Source: Nocardia puris
Lineage (GTDB): Bacteria; Actinomycetota; Actinomycetes; Mycobacteriales; Mycobacteriaceae
NCBI RefSeq assembly: GCF_003315035.1
Contig: NZ_QNRE01000003.1
Span: 248,001-312,000, forward strand
DNA: 64,000 nucleotides
Reading direction: 5' to 3'
Shown: piece after piece, positions 46,038 to 55,137 of the stretch
Layout: every line of letters begins with the position of its first letter
How positions within the stretch are numbered: position 1 is the stretch's first letter
Notes under the pieces: model-generated
What the model was told of the DNA's origin: nothing
Databases searched by the model: none
What the model saw: the letters and a program-made list of their open reading frames with translations, nothing else
Made by a program: the position numbers and the translations under genes

Positions 46038-46518
46038 CTCGACACCCCCGCCCGCCTGGACGAGTGGCCGGCACTGGAAGCGGACCGATTCGGCGAGCCG
46101 GTGCCCAGCCGGTGCACCGCCGCCGACCTCGCCGCCGTCCGCGACGTGCGCGCGCACCTGACCGCGGTGCTACACGCCTTGCTGGACGGTCGCCCGCCCG
46201 CCCGCCGCCGCGCGGGCGGGACTCACCGCCGCCCAATCCGCCGCGCCCGCCGTACGCGAACTCGGCAGGCACGACGGCGCGATCACCGCCACCCCGCGCC
46301 GCGCGGGCGCCTCCGGCACTCGGCTCGCGGCGGTGCCGGCCGAGGCCGCCGCCGACCTCCTCACCGATCCAGCGCTGGCCCGGCTCAAACGCTGCGAAGC
46401 CGAGGATTGCGTCCTGCTCTTCCTCCCGGCGCATCCGCGCCGTCGCTGGTGCTCGCCCACCCGCTGCGGCAACCGCGCACGGGTGAATCGCTATTACCAC
46501 CGCCACAAACAGGATTGA
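46035..46518 (+). pseudogene. CGNR zinc-finger/ABATE regulator, truncated and frameshifted
   Basis: The C-terminal part ([14 protein letters not shown] then [20 protein letters not shown]) is a clear CGNR zinc finger. Upstream, an ABATE-domain segment ([20 protein letters not shown]) lies in another frame. The frame changes near 46191-46206, at a run of CCCG units (CGCCCGCCCGCCCGCCG). One extra 4-bp unit would produce exactly this +1 shift. The first 20-30 residues of the ABATE domain are also missing, because the gene begins abruptly at a junction with an opposite-strand hydrolase relic. It probably was a divergently transcribed regulator and is now inactive. Confidence 0.72.
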
Positions 46519-46523
46519 CGACG

Positions 46524-47996
46524 TCAGGCCGAAAGGGTGTCGGCAGGTTGGGGTTTCGACGTATCGACACGCTTGCCGTGGCTCACGAAAAGCGCCGAGG
46601 CGACCACGCCGAGCAGCAGGATCGCGGCGGGCAGGAGCACGGATTCGCCCAGCGCCGTGCTGAATTCGTCGAGCACCTGCGGTGGCACGGCCCCGTGCCC
46701 GAGGCCGCCCTCGCTCACCTGCGCGTCACCGAGCCCGGCCGCCGACATGCGCGCGGCGATGAGCGCGCTGATGGCCGCGCTGCCCAGCACCGACCCCACC
46801 TGCCGGGTGGTGTTGTAGACGCCCGCGCCCGCCCCCGCGAGGTGCACGGGCAGGTTGTGGGTGGCGGTGGAGGCCAGCGGCGCCCAGATGCAGGCGTTCG
46901 CCAAGCCCGCCAGACCGGCCGTCACCAGCAGCAGCACCAGATTCGACTCGGGCGTCATCAGCATCGCCCACCAGAAGGTCGAGGCCGCGAACAGCGCGAA
47001 GCCGGCGGTCGGGACGATCTTCGGGTGCAGCCGGTCGGAGAACCGGCCGATGAACGGCGCGCTCACCCCGGTCACGATCGCCATCGGCGCGAACACCAGC
47101 GCCGACTGCGTGGGCGTCATCTCCCGCACCGCCTGCAGATAGAAGTACAGCGGCAGCATCACCGAGGTGACCGCGGCGCCCATCGCGGCGATCGCCACGT
47201 TCGACAGCGCGAAGTTGCGGTCGCGGAACACCCCGAGCGGCACCAGCGGCTCCCCGCGGGTGCGGGCCTGGTTCACCACGAACAGCACCAGCACCGCCAG
47301 CCCCGCGCCGATCAGCACCCAGATCCGCGGCGACCAGTCGTAGTTGCCGCCCTCCTGGATGCCGAACACCAGCAGGAACATGCCGGCGCCGCTGAGCACC
47401 ACGCCCACGAGGTCGAATTTGTGGGTGTGCGTGGGCAATTCGGGCACCAGCCACATCGCCAGCGCGAACGCCGCGAGCCCGACGGGCACGTTGACGAAGA
47501 AGATCCACTCCCAGCTCAGCGCGTCCACCAGCACGCCGCCCAGGATCGGCCCCACCAGCGTCGCGAGCCCGGCCACGCCGCCCCACAGGCCCATCGCCGC
47601 GCCGCGCTTGTCCGGCGGGAAAGTGCGGGTGATGACGGCCATCGTCTGCGGCGTCATCAGGGCCGCGCCCAACCCCTGCACGGCGCGCGCCGCGATCAGC
47701 ATCTCGATGCTGTGCGACAACCCGCACCACAGCGAAGCGGCGGTGAAGATCGTCAAGCCGATCAGGTAGATGTTCTTCGGGCCGAACCGGTCGCCGAGGC
47801 GGCCCGCCACCAGCAGCGGCACCGCGTAGGTGAGCAGGTAGGCGCTGGTGACCCAGATGACCTGCGGGATATCGGCCCCGAGGTCGGCCATGATCGAGGG
47901 GTTGGCGACCGACACGATCGTCATGTCCAGCAGGATCATGAAGAAGCCCACGACCAGCGCGAACAGCGCCAGCCACGGATTGCGTTGGGTGGACAC
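46524..47996 (-). CDS. MFS drug exporter, DHA2 (EmrB/QacA) family, 14 TM
   Basis: The GTG at 47996, nine bases after AGAGGA, gives 490 residues with about 14 membrane helices. Family motifs include [13 protein letters not shown] in helix 1, [11 protein letters not shown] in the loop between helices 2 and 3, and [10 protein letters not shown] and [10 protein letters not shown] (motif C of antiporters) later. It probably expels drugs by proton antiport. The PadR regulator starts 676 bases upstream and ends 16 bases before this start, so both are one operon under PadR control. Confidence 0.92.
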   Translation of the reverse strand: MSTQRNPWLALFALVVGFFMILLDMTIVSVANPSIMADLGADIPQVIWVTSAYLLTYAVPLLVAGRLGDRFGPKNIYLIGLTIFTAASLWCGLSHSIEMLIAARAVQGLGAALMTPQTMAVITRTFPPDKRGAAMGLWGGVAGLATLVGPILGGVLVDALSWEWIFFVNVPVGLAAFALAMWLVPELPTHTHKFDLVGVVLSGAGMFLLVFGIQEGGNYDWSPRIWVLIGAGLAVLVLFVVNQARTRGEPLVPLGVFRDRNFALSNVAIAAMGAAVTSVMLPLYFYLQAVREMTPTQSALVFAPMAIVTGVSAPFIGRFSDRLHPKIVPTAGFALFAASTFWWAMLMTPESNLVLLLVTAGLAGLANACIWAPLASTATHNLPVHLAGAGAGVYNTTRQVGSVLGSAAISALIAARMSAAGLGDAQVSEGGLGHGAVPPQVLDEFSTALGESVLLPAAILLLGVVASALFVSHGKRVDTSKPQPADTLSA

Positions 47997-48012
47997 GGAT
48001 TTCGTTCCTCTC

Positions 48013-48672
48013 TCAGGACGGCAGCGGGCCCGCCGCGGGCGGCGTGCGTTCGCCGTCCCCCGCCCGGGGGGTGTCGGATGCGGTGCGGCGCGCACCGGTG
48101 TCCGGATCGAACTCCTCCCACTCCAGCGCGCCGCCGGACAAGTCCGTTTCGAACTCGCGCAGCCACGTCAGTTCGGCGGCGCGAGTGGCACGCAGGTACG
48201 GCAGCGCGAGCCAGTACCGCCGCCGCACGGCGTGCTCGCGCGCCCGCGCGCTCATGGCGTCGAGCGCGGCGAGCTCCTGTTCGAGGTGCGTGACGCGTTC
48301 GCGCACCAGGGTGAGCACGTCGGCCTTCGGCAGGTTGTGCGCCTCGGCGAGCGCGAGCGGGAACAGCGGGTACTCCGGCGCGGGGTAGCGCAGGATCTCG
48401 GAGACCCTGGCGCGCAACGCCTCCCGGCCCGACGCGGTGATCCGGTAGGTGGTGCGTTCGGGCCGGTTGCCCGCGCGGTCCACCCCCTCGGCCACCACCA
48501 GCTCCTGACCGGCCAGCCGCGCCACCGTGTGATAGAGCGAGCCGGGCCGCAGCTTCACGAGCTGGTCCTCACCCCGCTCGATCAGCGTCTGGTACATCTC
48601 GTAGGGATGCATGGGCCGCTCCTCGAGCAGTGCCAGCACCGAGATCCCCAGCGCCGTCACCTGAGCACCCAC
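48013..48672 (-). CDS. PadR-family regulator
   Basis: The GTG at 48672, after AGGAGG, gives 219 residues. The N-terminal winged helix reads ALLEERPMHPYEMYQTLIER and LVKLRPGSLYHTVARL, with the beta wing RTTYRITASGREAL. The C-terminal helices form the usual dimer and ligand region, then a disordered Pro-rich tail. PadR repressors commonly control efflux pumps next to them, and the downstream MFS exporter fits. Confidence 0.92.
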   Translation of the reverse strand: MGAQVTALGISVLALLEERPMHPYEMYQTLIERGEDQLVKLRPGSLYHTVARLAGQELVVAEGVDRAGNRPERTTYRITASGREALRARVSEILRYPAPEYPLFPLALAEAHNLPKADVLTLVRERVTHLEQELAALDAMSARAREHAVRRRYWLALPYLRATRAAELTWLREFETDLSGGALEWEEFDPDTGARRTASDTPRAGDGERTPPAAGPLPS

Positions 48673-48703
48673 CCGCCCACCTCCTCGAGGTGTTCCAGAC
48701 CAA

Positions 48704-48721
48704 ATATTCCATTCGGAATAT
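48704..48721. promoter_or_regulatory. Palindromic PadR operator candidate
   Basis: ATATTCC-ATTC-GGAATAT has perfect 7-bp arms. It is an AT-rich island 32 bases upstream of the padR start in a GC-rich context. Confidence 0.65.
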
Positions 48722-48823
48722 ACGGCGCGGGGTACGGGGCGACAAGGGGGATGACGCAGACCACATTCCGGGCTCTACCTGCTCAAATGCGACTATCGGG
48801 ACACACAGGACGAACGCGGCCGC

Positions 48824-48855
48824 CCCTTGGGCGTACCCGGAAGATCGCCCGAGGG
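48824..48855 (-). terminator. Hairpin after divergent binding-protein gene
   Basis: CCCTTGGGCG (48824-48833) pairs with CGCCCGAGGG (48846-48855), with one G-U pair and a 12-base loop. It lies downstream of the binding-protein gene ending at 48907. Confidence 0.4.
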
Positions 48856-48906
48856 TTGGCTCCGCCGCGCCCGCGCCCGCCGCACCGGCAGGCCACCGGG
48901 CATCCC

Positions 48907-49776
48907 CTACAGCGCGTGCGCGTCCAACCACTCGCGCGCGACGTGGCTCGCGTCGGCCCCGCCGCGCACCCGCTCGATCATGGCGAGCAGTTCGTCGGTG
49001 GTCAGTTCGCCCGCGACGTAGTTCAGCTTGCGGACGCGCCGGTCGTCCAGGGAACCCTTGCGGAACAGCGGGATCACGTTCTCGGCGCGCACGGCGAAAT
49101 CGTCGTCGGCGAGTACGGTCAGGCCTTCGGTCGCGCGCTCGTCGTCGGGCGGTCCGTTCAGGATGCCCGCGCGAATCCGGCCGTCCAGCAATGCCTCTCG
49201 CAGCGCGACCGCGTCGGGCAGCTCGACCACACCGGCGAACGAGCAGTCCGCCACCGTCACCGCCGGACCGCGCACCAGGTCGGGTTCGGGCGCGACGCCC
49301 GCCGGGATCTCGGGGCAGCGGGGCGCGAGATCGGCTACGGCGTCGGCGTTCTCGCTCTCCACGACGAGCACCCGTCCACGCAGATCGGCACCCTCGGCCG
49401 GGTCGGCGACCACCAGTCCCTCCGGCAGCGAGCGGTTCAGCGCTTCGAGCACGTCGTCGGGGGTGCGGGCCTCGGACCGGTCGTCGAAGTGCGCGAGCAG
49501 CGCCCCGGTGTGCTCGCCGACGAGCGCGACCCGCCCTTCGTCCAGCGCGCCGAGGTAGTCACCGCGCTCCCCGAGCCCCGGCTCCACGGCCACCCGCAAC
49601 CCGGTGCGCGCCAACGCCCCGGCGTACACTTCGGCGAGCACGCGGGATTCCACCGCGTCACCCGCGCCGACCGTGAACTCCGGGCCGGGGTCGTCGTTTC
49701 CGCAGGACAGCACCGTCCCCGCGGCCGCGACCATCAGCATCCTGGCCACCCACCGCCGCGACGCGCCCGATTTCAT
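48907..49776 (-). CDS. Second OpuAC-type osmoprotectant-binding lipoprotein
   Basis: ATG 49776 gives 289 residues with a signal peptide and lipobox VLSC. The mature protein has the OpuAC/ProX layout in weakened form (FTVGAGDAVESRVLAEVYAG, VALVGEHTGALLAHF, then FRKGSLDDRRVRKLNYVAGELTTDELLAMI). It is divergent from the complete transporter operon and resembles its ProX only moderately. It may bind a different compatible solute for the same permease. The open frame extends to 49956 but would bury the signal peptide. Confidence 0.83.
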   Translation of the reverse strand: MKSGASRRWVARMLMVAAAGTVLSCGNDDPGPEFTVGAGDAVESRVLAEVYAGALARTGLRVAVEPGLGERGDYLGALDEGRVALVGEHTGALLAHFDDRSEARTPDDVLEALNRSLPEGLVVADPAEGADLRGRVLVVESENADAVADLAPRCPEIPAGVAPEPDLVRGPAVTVADCSFAGVVELPDAVALREALLDGRIRAGILNGPPDDERATEGLTVLADDDFAVRAENVIPLFRKGSLDDRRVRKLNYVAGELTTDELLAMIERVRGGADASHVAREWLDAHAL

Positions 49777-49909
49777 CCGGCGACACCACCCCTTCGAAGA
49801 CGAGTTCAACCCACGTGATCGCCCGGTTCCGGGCAGTATGGACACCCAGAAACATACCGCTGGCCCCAGCGCCTCGGTCGCACCGCCCGCACCTGCCGGA
49901 AGGACTTCC

Positions 49910-50893
49910 GTGAAGACCACGATCACCCCAGCCGCCAGGCAGTCGGCGGTGCGCATCGCCCTGCGCGCCGCCCGCTACCTCGCCGCCGCGGCACTGCTGG
50001 CCGTCGGCATGATCCTGTCCGCGTGCGGCGACTCCGATCCGCTCGCCCAGTCGGGCACCTGCGAAGGCGAGAGCCTGATCGTAGGCTCGGCGAACTTCCC
50101 GGAATCGGAGACGGTGGCCAATATCTACGCGGAGGCCTTGCGCCGCAACGGCTTCCAAGTGGACACCAAACTCAATATCGGCAGCCGCGAGGCCTATATC
50201 CCCGCGCTGCGCGAGTGCGCCATCTCGGTGATCCCCGAATACACCGGCAACCTGCTGCAATACCTGGACGCCGACGCCACCGCGACCAGCGCCGCCGACG
50301 TCGAGGCCGCACTGCCCGGCGCGCTCGGCACGGAGCTGGCCATCGCCGCGCCCGCGCCGGGTCAGGACTCCGACGCGGTGGTGGTCACGCGCGCCACCGC
50401 CGAGCGCTGGAACCTCACCACCATCGCCGATCTAGCGCCGCACTCGGCCGAGGTGACCTTCGGCGCGCCGGCCGAGTTCCAGCAGCGCCGCGGCGGCCTG
50501 CCCGGCCTGAAAGAGAACTACGGTCTCGACATCGCCGCCGAGAACTTCGTCCCGATCGCCGACGGCGGCGGCCCGGCCACCGTGCGCGCGCTGGTCGACG
50601 GCCAGGTCACGGCGGCCAATATCTTCACCACCTCCCCCGCCATCGCCGAGTACGACCTGGTGGTACTCGAGGACCCGCAGAACAACTTCCCGGCGCAGCA
50701 CGTGGTGCCGCTGTTCAATGCCGCCAAGCACTCCGAGAAGGCGGTCGCGGTGCTGAACGCGGTGTCGGCGAAGCTCACCACCGAAGAACTGATCGGGCTG
50801 AACGAGGCCGTGTCGGGCGAGTCGAAGACCGAGCCGAAGGACGCCGCGACCGCATGGCTGGCCGCGCAGGGGCTGGATCAGCCGATCGGGTGA
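49910..50893 (+). CDS. proX: Osmoprotectant ABC transporter binding lipoprotein
   Basis: The GTG at 49910, five bases after GGAAGGA, gives 327 residues with signal peptide and lipobox ILSAC. The mature part (LIVGSANFPESETVANIYAE, VIPEYTGNLLQYL, FPAQHVVPLFN) is typical of glycine betaine/choline-binding OpuAC proteins. It is first in the order binding protein, ATPase, permease, permease, the same as mycobacterial proXVWZ. Confidence 0.9.
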   Translation: MKTTITPAARQSAVRIALRAARYLAAAALLAVGMILSACGDSDPLAQSGTCEGESLIVGSANFPESETVANIYAEALRRNGFQVDTKLNIGSREAYIPALRECAISVIPEYTGNLLQYLDADATATSAADVEAALPGALGTELAIAAPAPGQDSDAVVVTRATAERWNLTTIADLAPHSAEVTFGAPAEFQQRRGGLPGLKENYGLDIAAENFVPIADGGGPATVRALVDGQVTAANIFTTSPAIAEYDLVVLEDPQNNFPAQHVVPLFNAAKHSEKAVAVLNAVSAKLTTEELIGLNEAVSGESKTEPKDAATAWLAAQGLDQPIG

Positions 50894-50918
50894 TCGCGCC
50901 CGATCAGGAAGGGTCACG

Positions 50919-52067
50919 TTGTCCGACATCGAGTTCCGCGGCGTCAGCAAGATCTACCCCGACGGCACGCACGCCGTCACCGAGCTGGACCTGCGCATCG
51001 AATCGGGTTCGTTCACCGTGTTCGTCGGCCCGTCGGGGTGCGGGAAGACCACGTCGATGCGGATGATCAACCGGATGATCCAGCCCAGCTCCGGCACGAT
51101 CACCGTGGCCGGGCGGGACATCTCGACCGTCGATCCGGTGCGGCTGCGCCTCGGCATCGGCTACGTCATCCAGAGCGGCGGCCTGCTGCCGCACCGCACC
51201 GTGCTCGACAATGTGGCGACCGTGCCGGTGCTGCGCGGTGATTCGCGGCGCGCGGCGCGGGCGGCGGCGCTGGAGGTACTGGATCGGGTGGGGCTGGATC
51301 GCGGGCTGGCCGGACGCTACCCGGCGCAGCTGTCGGGTGGGCAGCAACAGCGCGTCGGTGTGGCGCGCGCACTGGCCGCCGATCCGCCGGTGCTGCTCAT
51401 GGACGAACCGTTCAGCGCGGTCGACCCGGTGGTGCGCGCCGAGTTGCAGACCGAGATGCAGCGCCTGCAAGCGGAATTGCGCAAGACAATCGTGTTCGTC
51501 ACCCACGACATCGACGAGGCGGTCACGCTCGGCGACCGGGTGGCGGTGTTCGGGCGCGGCGGTGTATTGCAGCAGTACGACGCGCCCCAGCGCGTCTTGG
51601 CGCAACCGGCAACGGATTTCGTCGCGGGATTCGTGGGCCGGGATCGCGGATATCGCGGCCTGTCGTTCCGTTCCGCCGAAGACGTTCCGCTGCACGACAT
51701 CCGCACCGTCGTGGCCGAGGGCGTCACGGCGTTGCGCTTGGCGCGCGGCGAATGGGTGCTGGTGGTGGATGATTCGGGTCGGCCGCTCGGCTGGGTCGAC
51801 GTGACGGGTGTCGAATCGCACCGGGCGGGCACGGCACTGGCCGACTGCCTGGCGGCGGGCGGATCGCTGTTCGGGCCGAGCGGCGATCTGCGACAGGCGC
51901 TGGATGCCGCCATCTCCTCCCCCTCGGGAATCGGTGTGGCCGTGGACGACTCGGGCGCGGTGCGCGGCGGCGTGCGCGCCGATGAGGTGATCGCCCAACT
52001 CGCCGCCCAGCGCACCGCCGAGGACGACGCCCGCAACGCCCTCGCTTACGAACACGGCCTCGGATGA
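50919..52067 (+). CDS. proV: Osmoprotectant ABC transporter ATPase
   Basis: The TTG at 50919, five bases after GGAAGGG, gives 382 residues. Motifs are GPSGCGKTT, a Q-loop IQSGGLLPHRT, LSGGQQQRVGVARAL, LLMDEPFSAVD and VTHDIDEA. The C-terminal 120 residues look like a CBS-type regulatory pair (WVLVVDDSGRPLGWVDV). CBS domains in OpuA-type ATPases sense ionic strength, which would allow osmotic gating. The stop overlaps the next start (ATGA). Confidence 0.92.
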   Translation: MSDIEFRGVSKIYPDGTHAVTELDLRIESGSFTVFVGPSGCGKTTSMRMINRMIQPSSGTITVAGRDISTVDPVRLRLGIGYVIQSGGLLPHRTVLDNVATVPVLRGDSRRAARAAALEVLDRVGLDRGLAGRYPAQLSGGQQQRVGVARALAADPPVLLMDEPFSAVDPVVRAELQTEMQRLQAELRKTIVFVTHDIDEAVTLGDRVAVFGRGGVLQQYDAPQRVLAQPATDFVAGFVGRDRGYRGLSFRSAEDVPLHDIRTVVAEGVTALRLARGEWVLVVDDSGRPLGWVDVTGVESHRAGTALADCLAAGGSLFGPSGDLRQALDAAISSPSGIGVAVDDSGAVRGGVRADEVIAQLAAQRTAEDDARNALAYEHGLG

Positions 52068-52726
52068 ACTACCTCCTCGACAACTTCGGCGAGATCATCG
52101 GCATCACCCGCACGCACCTGTTCCTCGCGCTGCTGCCGCTGGTCTTCGGCCTGCTGATCGCGATCCCGGTGGGCGCGTCGATCCGCCGCGTGCCATGGTT
52201 GCGCCGGGTCACCGTGACCGCCGCGAATCTCGCCTACACCGTGCCGTCGATCGCGCTGTTCGTGATCATCCCGCCGCTGGTGGGGATTTCGGCGATCGAC
52301 CCGTGGAACGTGATCATCGCGCTCACCATCTACTCCGCCGCCCTGTTGGTGATCGCCGTTCCGGTGGCGCTGGATTCGGTGCCGGCCGACGTGGTGGACG
52401 CCGCCGACGCGGTCGGGTTCGGGCCGCTGCGCCGCATCCTCACCGTCGAAATGCCGCTGGCCATCCCCGTTTTCGTGTCCAATCTGCGCGTGGTTGTGGT
52501 GACGAACATCGCGATGGTCTCCGTGGGCGCGCTCATCGGCGTGGGCGGGCTCGGCAAACTGTTCACCCAGGGCTACCAGCGCGACTACCCCGACGAGATC
52601 ATCGCGGGCATCGTCGTGACCTTGGTGCTGGCGCTGCTCTTCGACCGCGCCGTGCATCTGCTGGGCCGGTGGGCGACGCCGTGGACGCGGGCCGATCCGC
52701 GCGTCGGCCGAGGGGCGGGCGCGTGA
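52064..52726 (+). CDS. proW: Osmoprotectant ABC transporter permease 1
   Basis: This 220-residue permease has about five membrane segments. Its coupling loop reads VDAADAVGFGPLRRILTVEMPLAIP, with the classic binding-protein-dependent EAA-type signature, and it ends in GVGGLGKLF. It overlaps both neighbours by four bases. Confidence 0.9.
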   Translation: MNYLLDNFGEIIGITRTHLFLALLPLVFGLLIAIPVGASIRRVPWLRRVTVTAANLAYTVPSIALFVIIPPLVGISAIDPWNVIIALTIYSAALLVIAVPVALDSVPADVVDAADAVGFGPLRRILTVEMPLAIPVFVSNLRVVVVTNIAMVSVGALIGVGGLGKLFTQGYQRDYPDEIIAGIVVTLVLALLFDRAVHLLGRWATPWTRADPRVGRGAGA

Positions 52727-53409
52727 ACCTCTTCCTCGACGCTTGGCGCTACTTCACCGACGGTGCGAACTGGGGTGGACCCACCGGCATCGAATCCCGT
52801 GTGGCGCAACATCTCTGGTACACGCTGCTGGCGGTGGGGCTGTCGGCGCTGATCGCGGTGCCGCTGGGTCTGGTGATCGGGCACCGTCGCCGGGGTGCGG
52901 CGCTGCTGGTGGGTTTCGCCAACGCCATGCGCGCGCTGCCGACGCTCGGTCTGCTGACCTTCCTGGTGCTGTTGCTGGGCCTGGGCCTGGTGCCGCCGAT
53001 GCTGGCGCTGCTCACCGTCGGCATCCCGCCCTTGCTGGCCGGCGCGTACGCGGGCGTGGCGAACGTGCCCGCCGACGTGGTCGACGCCTCGCGCGCGATG
53101 GGCATGACCGAACGCCAGATCCTGCTGCGCGTCGAGGTCCCCAACGCCGCGCCGATCCTGCTCAACGGCCTGCGCGGCGCGACGCTGCAGGTGGTCGCCA
53201 CCGCCACCATCGCCGCCTACGTCAACCTCGGCGGCCTGGGCCGCTACATCTTCGACGGCCTCGGTCTGTACCGCTACGACCTCGTCCTCGTCGGCGCCCT
53301 CCTCGTCGCCGCCCTCGCCCTCACCCTCGACGCCCTGCTCGCCCTCCTCGTCTGGGTCACCGCCCCGGGCACCGGCCGCCTGCGCACCCCCACGAAACTC
53401 CCCACCTGA
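52723..53409 (+). CDS. proZ: Osmoprotectant ABC transporter permease 2
   Basis: The GTG at 52723 overlaps the preceding stop (GTGA) and gives 228 residues with five to six membrane segments and the coupling loop VDASRAMGMTERQILLRVEVPNAAP. With permease 1 it should form the heterodimeric channel for glycine betaine-like solutes. Confidence 0.9.
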   Translation: MNLFLDAWRYFTDGANWGGPTGIESRVAQHLWYTLLAVGLSALIAVPLGLVIGHRRRGAALLVGFANAMRALPTLGLLTFLVLLLGLGLVPPMLALLTVGIPPLLAGAYAGVANVPADVVDASRAMGMTERQILLRVEVPNAAPILLNGLRGATLQVVATATIAAYVNLGGLGRYIFDGLGLYRYDLVLVGALLVAALALTLDALLALLVWVTAPGTGRLRTPTKLPT

Positions 53410-53427
53410 GCACCTCCACGAATGGCG

Positions 53428-53462
53428 AAGGGCGCCCGTTCCTTTCCGGAACGGGCGCCCTT
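53428..53462. terminator. Bidirectional terminator
   Basis: A perfect 15-bp stem (53428-53442 with 53448-53462) has loop TTTCC. It lies between convergent proZ and the malic enzyme gene. Confidence 0.85.
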
Positions 53463-53475
53463 CTCGCTCTGGTGG

Positions 53476-54672
53476 TTACGCCACGCCCTCCGCGCGGGCC
53501 GCGGCGGCGACGGCCTCGGCGACGGCCGGGGCGACGCGCGGGTCCAGGGGGCTCGGGATGATCTTGTCCGGGGACAGCTCGTCGGCGACGACGCCGAAGA
53601 TTGCGTTGGCGGCGGCGACCTTCATGCCCTCGGTGATGCGGCGGGCGCCCGCGTCCAGCGCGCCCTTGAACACGCCGGGGAAGGCGAGCACGTTATTGAT
53701 CTGGTTCGGGAAGTCGCTGCGGCCGGTGGCCACGATCGCGGCGTACTTGCGCGCCACGTCGGGGTGGATCTCCGGATCCGGGTTCGACATCGCGAACACG
53801 ATCGACTCCGGCGCCATCGAGGCGATGAGCTCCTCGGCGATCAGGCCGGCCGACAGGCCCAGGAACACGTCGGCACCCGCCAGCGCCTCCGCGGCGCCAC
53901 CGATCAGGCCGCGCGGGTTGGTGCGCTGCGCCAGCTCCGCCTTGACCTCGTTGAGGTCGGTGCGGGTGGTGCTCACGATGCCCTTCGAGTCGAGCACGGT
54001 CACATCGGCGACACCGGCGGCCAGCAGGATGTTGGTGCACGCGACACCGGCGGCGCCCGCACCCGACACCACGACCTTCAGGCCGGAGATGGCGCGGCCC
54101 TGCACCTTGGCGGCGCCGTTGAGCGCAGCCAGCACCACGATGGCGGTGCCGTGCTGGTCGTCGTGCATGACGGGGCAGTCCAGCGCCTCGATGACGCGCT
54201 TCTCGATCTCGAAGCAGCGCGGCGCGGAGATGTCCTCCAGGTTCACCGCACCGAAGCTCGGGCGCAGGCGGATCAGGGTCTCGACGATCTCGTCGACGTC
54301 CTTGGTGTCGAGCACGATCGGAATCGAGTCCAGACCGGCGAACTTCTTGAACAGCGCCGCCTTGCCCTCCATGACCGGCAGCGAGGCGCGCGGGCCGATG
54401 TCACCGAGGCCCAGCACCGCGGTGCCGTCGCTCACCACGACGACCAGGCGGTCGGTCCAGGTGTAGCGCTTGGCCAGCGCCTCGTCCTTGGCGATCGCGC
54501 GGCTGACCTGAGCGACACCGGGGGTGTAGGCGATGGAGAGGTCACGCTGGGTCTCCAGCGGAGCCGAAAGCTCGACCGAGAGCTTGCCGCCGAGGTGGCC
54601 GGCGAAGATCTCTTCCTGCGTGATCTCGGACAGGCTCGCGGTGGCATTCGGTGCGTCAGTCACAGGTGACAC
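53476..54672 (-). CDS. NAD(P)-dependent malic enzyme
   Basis: This 398-residue short-form malic enzyme has the N-terminal substrate region SIAYTPGVAQVSRAI, DGTAVLGLGDIGP and MEGKAALFKKFAG. The metal site EDISAPRCFEIE and HDDQHGTAIV follow, then the nucleotide-binding GAGAAGVAC and AMSNPDPEI. It decarboxylates malate to pyruvate. GTG 54672 follows AGGAG at good spacing. The phosphotransacetylase-like C-terminus of the long bacterial forms is absent, as in Gram-positive short forms. Confidence 0.94.
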   Translation of the reverse strand: MSPVTDAPNATASLSEITQEEIFAGHLGGKLSVELSAPLETQRDLSIAYTPGVAQVSRAIAKDEALAKRYTWTDRLVVVVSDGTAVLGLGDIGPRASLPVMEGKAALFKKFAGLDSIPIVLDTKDVDEIVETLIRLRPSFGAVNLEDISAPRCFEIEKRVIEALDCPVMHDDQHGTAIVVLAALNGAAKVQGRAISGLKVVVSGAGAAGVACTNILLAAGVADVTVLDSKGIVSTTRTDLNEVKAELAQRTNPRGLIGGAAEALAGADVFLGLSAGLIAEELIASMAPESIVFAMSNPDPEIHPDVARKYAAIVATGRSDFPNQINNVLAFPGVFKGALDAGARRITEGMKVAAANAIFGVVADELSPDKIIPSPLDPRVAPAVAEAVAAAARAEGVA

Positions 54673-55137
54673 GATTTCACTCCTGCTCGGGTCGGGCTGA
54701 ACCGGGGGACGGTTACCGCCGGGTAGTTGGTCATAGCTGATACGTTCCGCTCATCGAGTGCGCTGACCGGGACGTTTCGGGTAGATGCGGAATCGCGATC
54801 CGGCTGTCCTCATCGAGACGTGGCGCTGCACTGATCTGCGGAGCGGAACCGGACGGGTGGGTCCGGATACATCGTGCGGGGCGATCTTCGGGGTGCGACG
54901 GTGCGTCGCGCGGCGGAGGTCACCGTGGTTCCCGGACCCGGCGGTGGCAAAGGACGGGAATCCGCAACATTCTGCCAGTCGGTCCGACCGGTTGACAAAC
55001 CGGTGTGCCGGGTACCGACTGCGCATCATGAATCGAGGGTAGGCCGCCGGAATTGCCCCGACGTTAGGGGAAACTCGCACCCCGGCGCGAGCGTCCGGTG
55101 AGCTGTCTCGGGCGGTCGCCCGGCGGGGTGTGAGGTG
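54673..55137. other. Intergenic region upstream of malic enzyme
   Basis: These 465 bases separate the start of the malic enzyme gene from the end of the flavoprotein gene. Several short open frames exist, but none has a ribosome site or family resemblance. No riboswitch core was recognised. Promoter elements for the malic enzyme should lie here, but none is convincing. Confidence 0.5.

Noticed and set aside
44132..46117. Minus-strand open frame of 661 codons opposite fadD15
   Set aside because: Shadow frame; only its terminal region overlaps a genuine hydrolase relic, which is in a different frame.
54673..55137. Riboswitch or small RNA upstream of the malic enzyme
   Set aside because: Inspected for c-di-AMP and other riboswitch cores; no conserved motif order or strong terminator hairpin was seen.
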